Positions 10,306 to 19,968 of a stretch of 64,000 bases of DNA are shown here, piece by piece (within the stretch, counting starts at the first letter, position 1; each line of letters opens with the position of its first letter). A program made the translations under genes and the position numbers. The notes beneath the pieces are model-generated. The model saw nothing but the letters and a program-made list of their open reading frames with translations. It did not search any database and was not told the DNA's origin. The stretch is from Syngnathus acus (Eukaryota; Chordata; Actinopteri; Syngnathiformes; Syngnathidae): assembly GCF_901709675.1 (NCBI RefSeq), contig NC_051099.1, forward strand, positions 9,546,001 to 9,610,000. The letters run 5' to 3'.

Positions 10306-12396
10306 ATGGAGCAAGATCAAGAAAGACACCTGGATGTGAGGCCAAAACGTCGGACGCACCCCCCAGCTTGGATGCAGGACTTCGAGGTGGACTACGTGGG
10401 ATATGAGCACAGCGGCCAACCACGGTGGGACTCGTTTACACCGACCCCAACAGGCAGACCGTCATACCCACAGAAGGGACTAGTCCAGACGATCTCCTTG
10501 CATGCACCTCAACTTCACCCGGAGAGCTTCGAGGATGCTGCTCAGTATAGAGCCCCTCAGCTAGCCTCAAGCTTCACCCGGAGGAGGAATGCGGATGATA
10601 GAACCTTATCAGCACCTGTCCAGTCATACCAACAACAGCCAACCCAGCACCCGATGTACCACCCGAACCGCCAAACCTTACAAGATGAGAATGCGGTTCT
10701 GCGTGAGACTCACGAAGCCATCCATGCCGGACTGAAGGAGCTAAATAAAGCCCGTAGTGACCTTCAGCAGCTGATTGACGTGGCCCACTCTCTAAGAATA
10801 GGCACGAGTCAAGTGAACATCCCTCTACCAGCATGTTCCAGTCCCACACCACCTGATGGGGCCGTCACCACGAGCAACAGCTCGACATTCACTGAGTCAG
10901 AGGAAGAGGAGGATTGGCCTGATCCCCCGCCATGGCCTGAACCCGAGGAAGCTCTAAACGCCGACCTCAGTGCCTTTAATCTGGGAGCTCATCAGTTACC
11001 TCCTTACCTGACTCCACCGAAGACCAAGCCTCTACACTACAGGCCTCAGCCACAACCAGCCCAATTCCGTCATCCACAGTTCATTCCTTCTAGCCGTGAG
11101 TCCTCCCATGTTCCTCCTGTACCGCCATGTAACTTACCCTTACCTCTAAGAGCATCCCCAACTGGTCCATCACATCTTCAAGTGCCACACTCTCACAGAA
11201 CCACCCCTTACATGCAACCTCCATTCCCAGAGCCAGTGTACAGAGGACCCCAACCGACCATTCCCAAGTTCACTTTCCCGGACCCTAGTGAGTTTGCCCG
11301 GCTACGTATAGCATTAGAGAACCTCCTCCCCTCCAATGCTACAGAACTCTTCAAGTATCAGGTACTAGTAGACCATCTTAAGTTAGAGGAGGCCAAACTG
11401 ATATCTGACGCCTATCTAAACTCCCCAACCCCCTACACGGACACCATGACAGCTCTCTATGACAAATATGGTCAACCTCATCAGCTTGCCCTAAAGAAGA
11501 TATCCAGCGTCCTGGATGGCCCAGAGGTCAGGCGGGGTGATCCAATGGCGTTCCAGAAATTTGCCCTTCAAGTTCAATCACTGGTGGGTCTCCTCCAGAC
11601 CTTGGGCCACGAAGGAGAAATTGAACTAAGTTGTGGCTCTCACGTAGCTCGCCTACTGAGTAAGCTTCCTCCTGAACAGCGGGCCGATTTCCGCCGTTCC
11701 CAGCCCACTCGATCTGGAGCCACATCCACCTTGAGGGACCTGTCAGAGTGGCTTCGCCACGAGTCATGGTGTCAGGACTTTGACGATCCTACCAGTAGCC
11801 GGAGCTCCAAGGAGAAGCAGAGCACTAAATGGAACATTCGTCCTGTGGCTAAGCAAACAGCAGTCCTGCATAGTAGCCAGGAGCCCTCAGTGAAACTAAT
11901 TAAAGAGAAACCTGTCAAAGGGAAAGACAAGTCCAAGGTATACTGTGCCTATTGTGAGAGTACAGACCACTACCTCAGCCAGTGTAGTGGTGTAGCCCAG
12001 CTCACCAAAGACGAGCTGAAAAGGTGGATCCAGGAGCACAAGCGGTGTTGGCGCTGTGCCCGTCAACACTTCGCCGCTCAGTGCAACCTCAAGAAACCCT
12101 GTAACCTTTGTCAAGGCAAGCACCTTCTCGCTCTCCACGAGATTAACATAAGACCTGAGAAAGTTAAGGATGACTCACCTCCAAAGGCTGAAAGCTGCCT
12201 GACTACCTGTGCCTCCGAGTCCTTCTACCTTGACCGACCACATGTGGGGAACCGAGTCATGTTGAAGGTGGTGCGAGTACACGTGCACTATGGTAGTCAG
12301 AAGTTAGACACCTTTGCTATACTGGATGATGGGTCTGAGAGGACTATGCTGCTCCCCACCGCTGCTAAGTCACTAGCCCTTAACGGCGCTCCCTAA
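10306..12396 (+). pseudogene. BEL gag and start of protease, ended by TAA
   Basis: ATG at 10306 opens a frame of 696 codons. The N-terminal half is proline-rich. A DUF1759-like gag region (PTIPKFTFPDPSEFARLRIA ...) lies at about residues 320-480. The knuckle CAYCESTDHYLSQC (CX2CX4HX4C) lies near residue 545, followed by a second cysteine cluster (CWRCARQHFAAQC, CNLCQGKH). The aspartic protease starts with FAILDDGSERTMLL near residue 675. The frame then meets TAA at 12394-12396, and the rest of the protease and pol continue in the same frame. BEL elements normally have one long Gag-Pol frame, so I read the TAA as a single nonsense mutation rather than a programmed signal. The frame also extends 11 codons upstream of the ATG. 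Confidence 0.85.
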
Positions 12397-15300
12397 GACC
12401 TCCCACTGCGCACAGTGCGCTCGGACATCCAAGTTTTGCATGGCCATACAGTGTCATTCCGGGTCTCCTCCCCCACCAACCCTAATGTCATGTTTAAGAT
12501 CACTGATGCCTTTACAGCCAACCATCTTAATCTAGCCCCACATAGCTACCCAGTTAGCCACCTACAGAGGAAGTTCAAGCACCTGCGTGGAATCCCTATT
12601 CCTACCTTCCGAGAAGTAAAGCCCTTGCTTCTCATAGGTTCAGACCAGCCCCACCTCATAACCCCCATCGAGCCTGTCAGGCTTGGTCCTCATGGTAGCC
12701 CAGCAGCTGTCCACACTAGACTGGGGTGGACCTTGCAGGGCCCGTGTCAGTCGACGGGGCGGCCGGCTCACCCAGCTCAATGCCTGTTCACCTCTGTTCC
12801 ACCACCCATGGATGATCTCTACAGGCATGTGGAGAGACTCTGGCAAGCGGATACAGTCCCCTACAGGCCAGAGAGGGAAGTGACACGATCCAAGCAGGAT
12901 CAGCAAGCCATAGCCCTGCTGGAGACGAAGACAGTACGTACCGAGGTGAGTGGCATCCTTAGATACGCTACTCCCCTGTTACGCCATGCGGCTATGCCCC
13001 TATTGCAAGCACCTAAAGAATCAGTTATGGCCCTGCTGCGCAGCACTGAGAGACGCCTCCTTAAGAACCCTGAGCAGGGACAAGCACACCAAGCAGAGAT
13101 GCGGAAACTCATCGAGTCAGGCGCAGTGCAGGAAGTTAGCGAGGACACCTCATCAACGGAGAGCTGGTTTATCCCCCATCACCTCGTGACCCATAACGGG
13201 AAGAACCGCCTCGTCTTTAACTGTTCTCATCAATTTTTGGGCCAGTCCCTTAATCAGTTCCTCCTACCAGGCCCAACTGTAGGTGCCTCCCTGCTAGCGG
13301 TCCTATTGAGGTTCCGAGAATGTCCCATTGCAGTCAGTGGGGACATTAAAGGGATGTTCCACCAGGTCCGTCTCCTCCCTGAGGATCGCCCCCTTCTGAG
13401 ATTCTTATGGAGAGACCTAGAGGTAGAACAACCACCCAAGATCTTTGAATGGCAGGTCCTCCCCTTTGGGACCACCGGTAGCCCATGTTGTGCGACATAC
13501 GCCCTGCAAAACCATGTCAAGGATCCCAGTAAGTCAAACGATGACATGAGGTTCTCCGTGGAGCACTGTTTCTATGTCGACAACTACCTGCAGAGTGTGG
13601 CTACACCCAGCGAAGCAAAGGGTCGGGTGGACCGGCTCAGGGAGCTCCTCGCCTCGGGCGGCTTTGAATTGCGACAGTGGGCTTGCAACGACCCAAATGT
13701 TCTCAGCCACCTACCTTCAGAGCTCAGATCCACCAGTCTAGACCTGTGGTTAGCCCAAGATAAATCCAACCCGTTTGAGTCGACCCTGGGCCTCAGCTGG
13801 AACTGGCAGGCAGACTCCCTAGGCTACAAGCAGCGGTTAGTCCCTTACGATGTACCAACCTTGAGGAACATTTATAGAATCCTAGCCTCACAGTACGATC
13901 CATTGGGATACCTGCTGCCATTCTCCACTCGCGCCAAGCTCATCCTAAGACAGCTGTGGGACAAGCAGCGAGGTTGGGACGATCCTAACCTCCCTCCTGA
14001 CCTGCTACAGGCTTGGTCCTGTTGGGAGGCGGAGCTCAAGCATCTGCCGGACATTACCATGCCACGTCCGTATGCGCCTGCTGATAGCCCCCGCGAAGGG
14101 ACCACTCGGCAAGTGCACATCTTTGCTGACGCCTCAGAAAAGGCCTACGGGGCTGTAGCCTTCCTCCGAACCGAAGACAACCAGGGTAAGGTACATTTAT
14201 CCTTTGTTCTGGCTCGCTCCTGCATAGCCCCTAAGCGTGTGCATTCTGTACCTCGCCTTGAGCTGTGTGCGGCTCTTGTAGCAGCGCGGTTGGCTTCCAC
14301 CCTTAAGAAAGAGCTTGCTCTCCCAGTACACAGCACAGTATTGTGGTCTGACTCTACCACTGTACTCACCTGGCTACATTCACAATCCTGTCGATACAAG
14401 GTGTTTGTAGGGTCAAGAGTAGCTGAGATCCAGGAGCTTACGGAAGGCTTTGTTTGGCGCTATGTAGACTCAGACAACAACCCTGCCGACGACCTGACAA
14501 GAGGGAAGACATTGATATCCCTGTTGGAGCACAATCGATGGTCACAAGGACCCGCCTTCCTTCTACAGGGTCCAACCACCTGGCCAGAAATGCCACACTG
14601 TATTCCACCTGATGATGCCGCTGAATTAAGGAAAGGTACTTTCTGTGGGTCCACCGTCACCTCACCTGACATTGACATTCTACAAAACAAGACATGCAAC
14701 ACCTGGCAGGAACTCATGGACGCTACTGCAAGGGAGCTTCATGGCCAGGCCCCTTCGGTTTACTCACCTACCGCTGAAGAATACCGACAAGCTGAGGTAC
14801 TCATCCTTCAACGAGCCCAGAAGCAATCCTTTCCAGACGATTGTGCTCAGCTGTCAGCAGGGAAGCCCGTGAAAACTTCGAGTCGACTCCTTACTTTAGC
14901 GCCAGTCATCGACGCCTCCATCGACCTAATCAGAGTAGGAGGCCGGTTACGCCGTCTAGAGGGCCAGAACGAGGTCACCCCACACCCTATCGTCCTCGAC
15001 GCCTCACACCCTGTGACCCGCCTGCTCATAAAGAAATATGACCAGGACCTTAAACACCCGGGGCCAGAGCGAGTCTTTGCAGAGCTGCGGAGGACCTATT
15101 GGATCATTCACGGCCGTGAAGCAGTTCGTCGCTATCAACGTTCCTGTGCAGATTGTCAGCGCTGGCGGGCCAAGCCTTCCATACCTAAAATGGCTGACCT
15201 CCCAACCGCACGCCTCCAGTTGCATAAACCTGCCTTCCACGCCACTGGCATGGACTGTTTTGGTCCCATGTTAGTAAAGGTTGGACGACGCCATGAGAAA

Positions 15301-16148
15301 CGCTGGGGTCTCATCTTCAAGTGCTTGACCACCAGAGCGGTACATCTGGACCTCATACGAAATATGGACACTGATGCTTTCCTGATGGCTTTGAGGCGAT
15401 TCATTGCCAGAAGAGGAACCCCCTCGGAACTGTGGTCAGACCACGGGACCAATTTCAAAGGAGGAGAGAAAGAGCTTCGGGAAGCCTTCACAAGTATGTG
15501 TCCAACCCTACAAAGTCAACTCGCTCAACGTAAAATCAAATTCAACTTCAACCCCCCAGCAGCCCCTCACTTTGGTGGAGTATGGGAGAGAGAATTACGA
15601 GCTGTCAAGTCTGCACTCCGCACCTGTCTAGGTACTGAGCCTATCCATGAGGACGTCCTCTCCTGTTGGAAGTGGAGGCCATTCTCAACTCAAAACCTTT
15701 GGGCTATGTGTCCGCTGACCTGTCTGACGTCGACCCCGTGACCCCCAATAGCCTCCTACTGGGGCGGCCTGATGGATCACTCCCCCAAATTGTCTACCCG
15801 AAGAGCGAAATCCTGAGCCAAAGGCGCTGGCGGCACTCCCAAGTCCTTGCCGACCAGTTTTGGTCAAGATTTATCAGGGATTACCTACCGGGATTGCAAA
15901 CAAGACACAAATTGCAAGCCTCCCCCCCCGACCTCCTGGAGAAGTCAGTGGTCATGATCACCGAGCCACAGTTACCCCGTGCCATGTGGCCTATTGGTCA
16001 TGTGACGAAGATCCATCGCAGTGACGATGGCCACATAAGGTCAGCTGATGTCGACATTAAAGGGCATGTGTACACCAGACCAGTAGCTCGACTGGTGGTG
16101 CTACCAGCCCTCCCATCGGAAGTGACTCAAGACTCTCATAAAGACTGA
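12397..16148 (+). pseudogene. BEL pol (protease end, RT, RNase H, integrase), frameshifted
   Basis: In the gag frame, 12397-15741 carries the rest of protease (a DUF1758-type BEL peptidase), RT with GDIKGMFHQVRLL and the BEL-type YVDN box (CFYVDNYL, near 13571), RNase H (HIFADASEKAYGAVAF, near 14119), an integrase zinc region with CADCQRW (near 15150) and integrase core residues in GMDCFGPM, WSDHGTNFKG and HFGGVWERELRAVK. A frame change near 15656-15666 moves the C-terminus into another frame (15666-16148). That part holds NSLLLGRPDGSLPQ and the DUF5641-type tail usual for BEL integrases. With the upstream TAA, two lesions disable an otherwise complete polyprotein. Confidence 0.88.
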
Positions 16149-16194
16149 TGAGCCTTCATTTGAAACAAATGTGCCCTGCACATTTGGGGGCGGC

Positions 16195-16973
16195 TGTACA
16201 GAAGGCTGTAACATTGTTTGCATGCTGTGCTGTTCTATGTGCATGTTTGTGTTGGCAGCGGCTCTGCCTTGTGTTCCCGCTCCGCATGTCACGTGACTCC
16301 ATGGGGTGACGCGGCATTCTCCGCGCATGAGCAGGGCAGTCCGGAAGAGAGCAGTTCACGGTATGGTGGTGTAGAAGTTCGCTAGTCATAGTCGAAGCGA
16401 AGTAAAGCCGAGTTCATGACCAAAAAGTAAGCCCTATATCTTTGTTGTCGTATAATAAGTATATTGGTTTGTATTTGTTGCCTTCGTGTCAGTTCGGGTC
16501 CTTGTATGGCACTCGGAGCGGATTCGCGGACGAGAGACACTTCCTGTTGCCGCCATTCCTGTTCCTCATTTCGATCACTAGAGGTCTCCCCAGACCATCC
16601 GATTGCCCACATTACTATGAGTATCATTGAGATAAGCATAATGTGGCCACTTGTAGCATTAGAATTCAACCATGTACGTTGGCAACAACTTTATTATACT
16701 GTATTTCCTTTAGGGTCATTTGAAACATGTTTGTGCTATATTTGGAATATTTAGTTTGGGATTGTTTTTTACCCTTATTCTTATTATTCGTTATTGCAGA
16801 CTCCGCCATTCTATAAACCTTTAATTCTGCAACTCAATAAACCTGTCCATCCATCCATCTACCGTTTGGCCATTCCCTGTGTCCAGCGTCCTTTGCGGCC
16901 TCCTGTATTCTGACCGATACACCATCTTGTACACTATATACACCCAAGATCTAGCGTATAACCCTCCCCAACA
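16195..16973 (+). repeat. BEL 3' LTR
   Basis: 779 bp, same ends as the 5' LTR. A short purine-rich tract (TTTGGGGGCGGC) just precedes it and is the likely plus-strand primer. The right target duplication CTAAG follows at 16974-16978. Confidence 0.93.
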
Positions 16974-16978
16974 CTAAG

Positions 16979-17115
16979 GATAAACCAAACAACACATTAT
17001 AAAATGTTATAAATGCTACACTGTTGCACATCTCTACATGTGTATTAGAGTGTGTATAGATGATGTATGATGATTTATGACGCTTGGAATCTGAATGAAC
17101 TGAATGAAATAAATA
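16979..17115. other. Displaced intron end of the angiomotin-like gene
   Basis: On the minus strand this reads ...GTTGTTTGGTTTATC followed by CTTAG (16978-16974). It is a plausible branch and pyrimidine tract for the exon that now lies beyond the BEL insertion. Confidence 0.55.
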
Positions 17116-17433
17116 CCGTTTTTTTCCATGTATAATGCGCCCCCATGTATAATACGCACCCTAAAAATGGCATGTCGATGCTGGAAAAAAGCCTGTACCC
17201 ATGTATAATACGCACCCAAATTTTGACTTTTTTTTTTTTTTTTTTTTTAAATCCCAATGATCATCACACACGCATCTGGGTGTGGTGAAATTTGTTGTAC
17301 CATGATTTTCTTCACCAAAAAAAAAAAAAAAGAAAAAAAAAGTTTTAAAATTGTACCCATGTATAATGCGCACCCCAGATTTTAGGACAATAAATTGGTT
17401 AAATTTTGCGCATTATACATGGAAAAAAAACGG
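17116..17433. mobile_element. MITE with CCGTTTTTTTCCATG ends, TA target site
   Basis: CCGTTTTTTTCCATGTATAA at 17116 and its complement ending at 17433 form the TIRs, and TA flanks both ends. Internal ACCCATGTATAATGCGCACC phrases repeat in both halves. The centre holds about 45 bp (CCCAATGATCATCACACACG...) that also occurs at the 3' end of the SINE at 63121-63443. The element is non-coding. Confidence 0.8.
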
Positions 17434-17471
17434 TAGTTGGGTTTTTTCTCCCCTATAAAGTTGTGAGAGAC

Positions 17472-17829
17472 TCCATCCATTTTCTGAACCGCTTAGTCCC
17501 CACGGGGGTCGCGGGCGTGCTGGAGCCTATTCCAGCCGTCATCGGGCAGTAGGCGGGGGACACCCTGAACCGGTTGCCAGCCAATCGCAGGGCACACAGA
17601 GACAAACAACCATTTGCACTCGCACTCACACCTAGGGACAATTTGGAGTCTTCAATCGGCCTACCAAGCATGTTTTTGGGATGTGGGAGGAAACCGGAGT
17701 GCCCGGAGAAAACCCACGCGGGCCTGGGGAAAACATGCAAACTCCGCACAGGGAGGGCCGGAGGTGGAATCGAACCCGCACCCTCCTAACTGTGAGGCGG
17801 ACGTGCTACCCAGTGCACCACCGAGCCGA
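17472..17829 (-). mobile_element. tRNA-derived SINE, full length
   Basis: On the minus strand it runs from a tRNA-like head (CGGCTCGGTGG at 17829, B box GGTTCGATTCC near 17774) through the core GTGCCCTGCGATTGG-type block to GGTTCAGAAAATGGATGGA at 17472. It is the same family as 4494-4735 (3'-truncated) and 61730-61905 (5'-truncated); together they define the family from end to end. Confidence 0.85.
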
Positions 17830-17965
17830 CTGAACTTGTCAATTGGCTATGGACAGTCTTTATGCGTCTTTGACGTCTTTATCAATATCTCATGTTTTTA
17901 CCATGAAAGCGGGTCCAATTCATCTGAATAATAATCTCAATTTTGTGGAGATCTCCAGAATTTAA
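17830..17965. other. Non-coding spacer
   Basis: No recognised feature. Confidence 0.4.
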
Positions 17966-18106
17966 CTATGATCGGGTGGGTGGTCCCCTCCGTGAGTCGT
18001 CACCTTACCGTGGTGGAGGGGTTTCGCGTGTCCCAATGATCCTAGGAGCCATGTTGTCTGGGGCTTCATGCCCCTGGTAGGGTCACCCATGGCAAAAGGG
18101 TCCTAG

Positions 18107-19406
18107 GTGAGGGGGCAGACAAAGCACGGCTCACACAAGCCCCTTATGACGAAAAAGACATATGGACTCAGATTTCCCTCGCCCGGACGCGGGTCACCGG
18201 GGCCTCCCTCTGGAGCCAGGCCCGGAGGTGGGGCTCGAACGCGAGCGTCTGGTGCTCATGGGGCCCGGCCGGGCACAGCCCGAAAAGGAAACGTGGGTCC
18301 CCCTTTCCATGGGCTCAACACCTGTGGGAGGGGCCAAAGGGGTCGGGTGCATTGTGAGCTGGGCGGCGGCCAAAGGCGGGGACCTTGGCGGTCCGATCCC
18401 CGGCTGCAGAAACTGGCTCTTGGGACATGGAACGTCACCTCTCTGGCTGGAAAGGAGCCTGAGCTGGTGTGCGAGGCAGAAAGGTTCCGACTTAACATAG
18501 TCGGACTTGCCTCCACACACAGTTTGGGTTCCGGTACAAGCCCTCTCGAGAGGGGCTGGACTCTCTTCCACTCTGGAGTCGCCCACGGTGAGAGGCGTCG
18601 AGCAGGTGTGGGTATACTTATTGCCCCCCAGCTGGGCGCCTGCACATTGGGGTTCACCCCAGTGAACGAGAGGGTAGCCTCCCTCCGCCTTCGGGTGGGG
18701 GGGCAGGTCCTGACTATTGTTTGTCTATGCACCAAACGGCAGCTCAGAGTACCCACCCTTCTTGGAGTCCCTGGAAGAAGTGCTGGAGGGCGCTCCTTCT
18801 GGGGACTCCATCGTTCTACTGGGTGACTTCAATGCTCACGTGGGCAATAACAGTGAGACCCGGAAGGGCGTGATTGGGAGGAACAGCCACCCCGATCTGA
18901 ACCCAAGCGGTGTTCTATTATTGGAATTCTGTGCTCGACACGGATTGTCAATAATGAACACCATGTTCAAGTATAAGGCTGTCCATGTGTGCACTTGGCA
19001 CCAGGACACCCGAGGCCGCAGTTCGATGATCGACTTTGTAGTCGTGTCATCAGATTTGCGGCTGCATGTTTTGGACACTCGGGCGAACAGAGGGGCGGAG
19101 CTGTCAACTGATCACCACCTGGTGGTGGGTTGGCTCCGATGGTGGGGGAAGATGCCGGTCCGACCTGGCAGACCCAAACGCTCTGTGAGGGTCTGCTGGG
19201 AACGTCTGGCAGAATCCCCTGTCCGGACGAGCTTCAACTCCCACCTCCGGCAGAGCTTTTCCCACGTCCTGGGGGAGGCGGGGGACATTGAGTCCGATTG
19301 GACCATGTTCCGCGCCTCCATTGTTGAGGCAGCCGACTGGAGCTGTGGCCGTAAGGTCGTTGGTGCCTGTCGTGGCGGCAATCCCCGAACCCGCTGGTGG
19401 ACACCG
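18107..19406 (+). pseudogene. RTE-type LINE endonuclease part
   Basis: The reading includes [65 protein letters not shown] and [15 protein letters not shown], the ordered motifs of an AP-type endonuclease. Compared with the copy at 38700-38730, two bases are missing near 18721 (GTTTGTCTATG against GTTTGTGTCTATG), which shifts the frame. The coding part ends at TRWWTP, where the chromovirus target site CACCG lies. Confidence 0.78.
19402..19406. repeat. Chromovirus target-site duplication, left copy
   Basis: CACCG, matched by CACCG at 24857-24861. It lies within LINE coding sequence. Confidence 0.9.
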
Positions 19407-19952
19407 TGTCAGGCTCAGGCAGGGAGAGGACTCGAATGCAGAGTTTCGACAGTTCAAGGTGTTTTATTTCTTCGGCGGATGACCGCTCCAAAAACAAAGG
19501 TGCCTCACACTGAGGGAAAAAAGGCAAAAACAAAGGCGCCTCAAACTGAGGGAAAAAGGGCAAAAACAAAGGTGCCTCAAACTGAGGAAAAAACGAAGGC
19601 AAGGTCTCACGCACAACCCACAAAGCGTGGACAAAAAGGTCTCTGTGAGCAAGGCAATCAAGGGCTAAATCCGTGGCTATGGAGTCGCTGGTGGTCATGG
19701 CTTGCAAGACGCACTGGCAGAGGACAAGGGGAAGACGCAGGCTAAATACACACACAGAAGGGGAAGGACACAGGTGCAGACAATCAGGGCGGACGACACA
19801 GGTGTACGTGGTTAACAAACGGGGAGGTCAAGTGAACGAGCGTGCAGCGGAAGGACCAGTGATCTGGAATGTGATGTACAAAATAAAACAGGAAGTTAGA
19901 ACATGACGGACAAGACAAAACAAAACAACCTACAAAACCGGACAGCATGACA
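19407..19952 (-). repeat. Chromovirus 3' LTR
   Basis: 546 bp, identical in length to 24311-24856. It contains about 2.7 copies of a 36-bp unit (19497-19590). A T/A-rich TTTTATTTC near 19461 reads GAAATAAAA on the element strand, a likely polyadenylation signal. Confidence 0.93.
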
Positions 19953-19968
19953 TAACCCCCCCCTCTAG
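19953..19968 (-). promoter_or_regulatory. Chromovirus polypurine tract
   Basis: On the minus strand, AGAGGGGGGGGGTTA lies directly before the 3' LTR and overlaps the gag-pol stop codon. It primes plus-strand synthesis. Confidence 0.8.

Larger units (their letters stand above)
9494..16973 (+). mobile_element. Complete BEL/Pao LTR retrotransposon (7,480 bp)
   Basis: Two 779-bp LTRs (TGTACAGAAGG...CCCCAACA) flank a gag-protease-RT-RNase H-integrase region. The target duplication CTAAG is perfect. The LTRs show one difference that I can see (C at 9588, T at 16289), so the insertion is recent. It lies antisense to the angiomotin-like gene and abuts its exon. There is no env. One stop and one frameshift make this copy non-autonomous, though it could be mobilised in trans. 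Confidence 0.95.

Noticed and set aside
12394-12396. TAA in BEL as programmed readthrough
   Set aside because: It lies inside the protease domain rather than at a domain boundary, and BEL elements normally use one frame. A mutation is simpler.
19234-19818. 194-codon minus-strand frame as a separate gene
   Set aside because: It is the 3' LTR copy of the upstream-open gag frame plus flanking LINE sequence.
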